DNA from: Tubulanus polymorphus
Taxonomy: Eukaryota; Nemertea; Palaeonemertea; Tubulaniformes; Tubulanidae
Reading direction: 5' to 3'
Assembly (NCBI RefSeq): GCF_964204645.1
Contig: NC_134025.1
Span: 5,771,001-5,835,000, forward strand
Length of the DNA stretch: 64,000 nt
Shown here: positions 63,501-64,000 of the stretch, piece by piece
Layout: the number at the start of each line of letters is the position of its first letter
How positions within the stretch are numbered: the first letter of the stretch is position 1
The notes under the pieces: model-generated
The model's database searches: none
Told to the model about the DNA's origin: nothing
Seen by the model: only the letters and a program-made list of their open reading frames with translations
Made by a program: the position numbers and the translations under genes

Positions 63501-64000
63501 TAATAACCTATACAATGAAAATAGAGCGATTACCACAGATCATTAAATCATAGCTAACATTCAATTCAATTTTGGATTTTTAACTAATATACTTTACCTG
63601 CAGGGCAATCTTTGCAAGCAGCTAAACCCTGTACATCGGCATAGGAACCATTTTCGCATGGTATGGGATTGGTGCTTGCCAAACCACCGGGACAATAATG
63701 CCCGATTGGGCAAATTCCACCATAGCCACGTTGGTTATAATTATAACATGTGCTATTATAGGGCAGAGATGTATCATTCCCTGGTGGATAATTGCGATCG
63801 ACACCATATGCACACCAGTGACCAGGGGCACAGTCTCCTGAGAACAGAATGAAAACAGTGCAAGGAAAAGTGTCATCTGTGATTGCATAAGTGAATTATT
63901 CATTTCATTCTAATATTGGATATCTTGGATTTGTAGCTATAAAGAATACCTGCAGGATTTGCAAGATGTTCGGAGTCACAGTATTTTCCAGCGGGGCATG
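33116..64000 (-). CDS. Giant GCC2/GCC3-repeat transmembrane protein, at least 92 exons, 5'-incomplete
   Basis: Reading from 64000 down to the TAA at 33116-33118, I placed 92 exons with GT-AG introns whose phases agree at every junction. They encode about 7,365 residues in the window. Order: extracellular cysteine repeats of the GCC2_GCC3 (ephrin-receptor-like) type with signatures such as CPAGYYCP.GT and C..C..G.YC (residues 1 to about 4650); a membrane-proximal region (to about 4970); one transmembrane helix; then a cytoplasmic part of about 2,380 residues with coiled coils, a TG/P repeat cluster and a C-terminal domain. Signal peptide and start lie beyond the right edge. GCC repeats occur in SCUBE, ELAPOR and SVEP1, but none of those has this length or tail. 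The role is unknown; adhesion or matrix/ligand binding is inference. Confidence 0.93.
33677..34850 (-). CDS. Cytoplasmic C-terminal globular domain, unrecognised (4 exons)
   Basis: Exons: 34697-34850, 34222-34613, 33922-34134, 33677-33831. Composition changes sharply from coiled coil to a mixed, hydrophobic-core sequence of about 300 residues: DYDTPYIDVKDAQW, SPSQFVIYRFGVFITHIL, TLLLATNLPPNNYTNNAF, KILFIRKERMESIGDFV, VLHCLSHIKVDDLTNDANP and AQSLIGGGMVTGRAALDIAF. The stretch LHCLSHI resembles a zincin-like helix lacking the catalytic Glu; that is only a resemblance. The domain looks folded and conserved in character, but I cannot assign it. Confidence 0.9.
34942..37901 (-). CDS. Cytoplasmic long coiled coil (10 exons)
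   Basis: Exons: 37654-37901, 37327-37575, 37032-37236, 36669-36868, 36415-36570, 36048-36320, 35789-35965, 35556-35707, 35294-35468, 34942-35205. Almost every residue is in Glu/Lys/Gln/Leu-rich helix. A short basic signature of the form L.A(K/R)(K/R)..R recurs (WRNKLRARKDKRRKM, LLAKLAAKKRMREEM, EAKLKARRNKRKA). At roughly 690 residues it could span about 100 nm if continuous (arithmetic estimate at 0.15 nm per residue). Likely dimerising or scaffold-forming; the partner is unknown. Confidence 0.9.
37993..39717 (-). CDS. Large cytoplasmic exon: end of repeat cluster, linker, coiled coil (575 codons)
   Basis: The largest exon of the gene. It starts with the last TG/P units (VPIQLGKKAVDLITGDLSPV), then a basic patch (RGHKKRKPP), a helical region (EEEIAARRGYWRRQRNGEEE) and a long coiled coil. 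A disordered stretch follows (NLIQGNNTNINIFGNEQQPQ). A second coiled coil contains LRQKLLDRRRQKKKDLHKKH. Phase 1 at both ends. The plus-strand open frames over it are shadows. Confidence 0.92.
39807..41229 (-). CDS. Cytoplasmic TG/P-rich repeat cluster (4 exons)
   Basis: Exons: 41005-41229, 40330-40908, 40060-40245, 39807-39977; the repeats run on into the start of exon 37993-39717. The unit is about 15-20 residues with the pattern (D/H)P.(T/S)G...P(V/I)..., for example TIHPETGTVYPVGGSHTDPV, SGEPIPILSVSIDSKTGDVI and TGQLLPILIGMNM. A helical insert (EESMMETALKELAKTRVHMK) interrupts the cluster at 40060-40245. The spacing suggests stacked short beta hairpins (inference). I cannot name the family. 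Confidence 0.9.
41306..42339 (-). CDS. Cytoplasmic juxtamembrane segment and first coiled coil (3 exons)
   Basis: Exons: 42150-42339, 41668-42062, 41306-41579. They begin VLFRRYGWSKNIYSV, then a polar linker, then a helical stretch with heptad spacing (YKQKLTELEAELERRKGLG, FLMVLERQHDLMEED). They continue with REAIRLLKEHAVKLQRGQL, then a small Gly-rich segment (LGAWGVLGQGIGG). No known domain is recognised. Confidence 0.9.
42422..42610 (-). CDS. Transmembrane exon
   Basis: This phase-0/phase-0 exon of 63 codons ends the extracellular part (YISVMPPNVQCATTG) and encodes WEMIAVLLMAFVLVIILI and more Ile/Leu. That is a single hydrophobic helix of about 24 residues, followed across the splice by LFRRYGW. 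The Arg pair on the C-terminal side fits a type I orientation with the long Lys/Glu-rich part inside the cell. The open frame continuing past the donor (SKTNSN) is intronic. Confidence 0.93.
42700..43835 (-). CDS. Membrane-proximal ectodomain, possible cupredoxin-like domain (4 exons)
   Basis: Exons: 43671-43835, 43403-43594, 42939-43318, 42700-42862. The first two are a Cys-rich segment not of GCC type (CPCQAGYQTMDGREQDC, LGLCKCKVQDLEQVC). The third and fourth are Cys-poor: FMIVSNEHYPIYDK, FDYGGFRNLAEQM and FSYKFTEGGVYVFYLSSN. The G-V-Y-V-F strand and the upstream His/Tyr segment resemble a cupredoxin-type beta sandwich; this is pattern-level inference. QTRRRLLS at about 43070 is a basic site where a furin-type protease could cut, also inference. 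Confidence 0.85.
43934..46200 (-). CDS. Juxta-terminal GCC repeats outside the regular array (7 exons)
   Basis: Exons: 45943-46200, 45642-45854, 45397-45537, 44943-45300, 44574-44860, 44246-44491, 43934-44157. GCC-type repeats continue (CPPGYYCTEATYGPEPCPAG, CPPGFYCPLGSSYPRPCPAG), but the GVDR and DN marks are missing or unrecognisable. The last two exons drift to a spacing like GTYGNDADRKTCRPCRAG, closer to the GCC3 form found near the membrane in SCUBE/ELAPOR-type proteins (inference). Confidence 0.9.
46282..48915 (-). CDS. Ectodomain super-repeat copy 6 (8 exons)
   Basis: Exons: 48413-48915, 47984-48332, 47683-47841, 47361-47592, 47083-47282, 46827-46997, 46628-46753, 46282-46482. Landmarks: YYCISGADRPNPVELNST near 48860 and YFCDNTLFAVSTLSNMSC near 47570. 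The 168-residue exon at 48413-48915 looks like a fusion of what are separate exons in other copies. The copy closes with SFNPYTSLNESSQCLPC (near 46470), the counterpart of SFNPYHGLNSSEQCTQC in copy 2. Confidence 0.9.
49027..51847 (-). CDS. Ectodomain super-repeat copy 5 (9 exons)
   Basis: Exons: 51667-51847, 51248-51587, 50973-51151, 50698-50877, 50446-50618, 50029-50344, 49798-49953, 49464-49712, 49027-49374. Landmarks: YYCQSGVDRPNPDNSN near 51740. The DN mark is here a degenerate FYCNATFGPVIFYGSYLC near 50290. GTGHDRKSCPAGTYGSST near 49120 is the weakened NW mark of the next copy. Antisense or out-of-frame open frames over this stretch read as Cys-poor Leu/Val-rich peptides and are shadows. 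Confidence 0.91.
51935..54948 (-). CDS. Ectodomain super-repeat copy 4 (10 exons)
   Basis: Exons: 54611-54948, 54325-54493, 54078-54239, 53847-53999, 53594-53773, 53147-53479, 52810-53046, 52599-52724, 52212-52509, 51935-52085. Landmarks: GTGTNWSPCPAGTYSNEL near 54880, YYCTTGVDRSSPSGSHVG near 54730, FYCDNSLSAVINVTLYQC near 53300. The last exon carries GTGLNWQPCPRGTYSDQT (near 51990), the opening mark of copy 5. Many NxT/NxS sequons suggest heavy N-glycosylation. Confidence 0.91.
55036..58165 (-). CDS. Ectodomain super-repeat copy 3 (10 exons)
   Basis: Exons: 57894-58165, 57651-57803, 57121-57324, 56867-57034, 56516-56792, 56176-56426, 55895-56032, 55621-55810, 55353-55534, 55036-55260. Landmarks: GTGINWQPCPRGTHNNIT near 58090, HYCNYGIDRMKPTGNG near 57930, YFCDNTMNIVVLDNSTT near 56290. 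The exon at 56516-56792 uses a GTACAG donor chosen by phase. The 326-bp intron at 57325-57650 is the longest in this part and contains nothing I recognise. Confidence 0.91.
58256..60768 (-). CDS. Ectodomain super-repeat copy 2 (8 exons)
   Basis: Exons: 60496-60768, 60164-60415, 59741-60043, 59373-59621, 59051-59272, 58828-58974, 58636-58751, 58256-58533. Landmarks: FYCISGVDRPEPARTNSS near 60740 and YFCDNSNGIVVLNDTIKC near 59430. The last exon opens with SFNPYHGLNSSEQCTQC and ends in phase 2 inside AGW|YC. It is the shortest full copy, two exons fewer than copy 1 or 3. Confidence 0.92.
60890..64000 (-). CDS. Ectodomain super-repeat copy 1 (exons 1-11 of window)
   Basis: Exons: 63950->64000, 63598-63837, 63343-63507, 62936-63223, 62601-62840, 62338-62499, 62071-62238, 61566-61982, 61348-61475, 61122-61266, 60890-61036. 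Landmarks: HWCAYGVDRNYPPG near 63800; YYCDNTMDPVVLYNNT near 62370; TGINWQSCPAGTYSSQEG near 61020, which opens the next unit. All introns are phase 1 except the one after 61348-61475 (phase 0). The first exon is cut by the window edge (reads CPAGKYCDSEHLANPAG). Confidence 0.92.

Noticed and set aside
43934-64000. CRISPR-like or satellite DNA array, because short similar blocks recur
   Set aside because: The similarity is at protein level (Cys/Gly/Pro codons) within intron-separated exons; the DNA blocks are not identical repeats with spacers.

Overview
The window is animal nuclear DNA: AT-rich, with many short exons joined by canonical GT-AG introns, long introns, a tRNA-derived SINE and a small terminal-inverted-repeat element. 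Gene content (supervillin, a C2H2 finger protein, a giant cysteine-rich receptor-like protein) fits an invertebrate, probably marine and plausibly lophotrochozoan; the sequence alone does not fix the phylum.

Layout. (1) 993-25107, plus strand: a supervillin-type actin/myosin-binding protein, open at its 5' end. I placed 27 exons whose phases all join and sum to 10,461 nt (3,486 codons plus stop). The gelsolin-like repeats and villin headpiece lie in the last ~9 kb of exons and introns. The very long disordered N-terminal part carries a run of SILK/PILK motifs and six TQPIT-type motifs. The 4.3-kb intron at 5214-9513 holds a PIF/Harbinger-like MITE, and a later intron holds a SINE. (2) 28303-29283, plus strand: a two-exon, 175-residue protein with one C2H2 finger, behind a CCAAT/E-box promoter-like stretch. 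(3) 33116-64000, minus strand, running off the right edge: one giant gene with at least 92 exons and about 7,370 residues in the window. It has a ~4,900-residue extracellular part made of GCC2/GCC3 (ephrin-receptor-like) cysteine repeats, a membrane-proximal domain, one transmembrane helix, and a ~2,380-residue cytoplasmic part. The cytoplasmic part contains coiled coils, a cluster of TG/P-rich repeats and an unrecognised C-terminal domain. Genes 2 and 3 are convergent.

The most striking observation is that the ectodomain of gene 3 is a higher-order repeat. Three landmark motifs recur in the same order about every 3.0 kb of DNA (about 690 residues), giving six copies in the window, and 49 of 62 ectodomain introns are phase 1. 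The architecture suggests a very long cell-surface molecule linked through its tail to a coiled-coil scaffold; I cannot name a family for the whole protein. Genes 1 and 3 both suggest cortex or membrane roles, but nothing shows that they act together.
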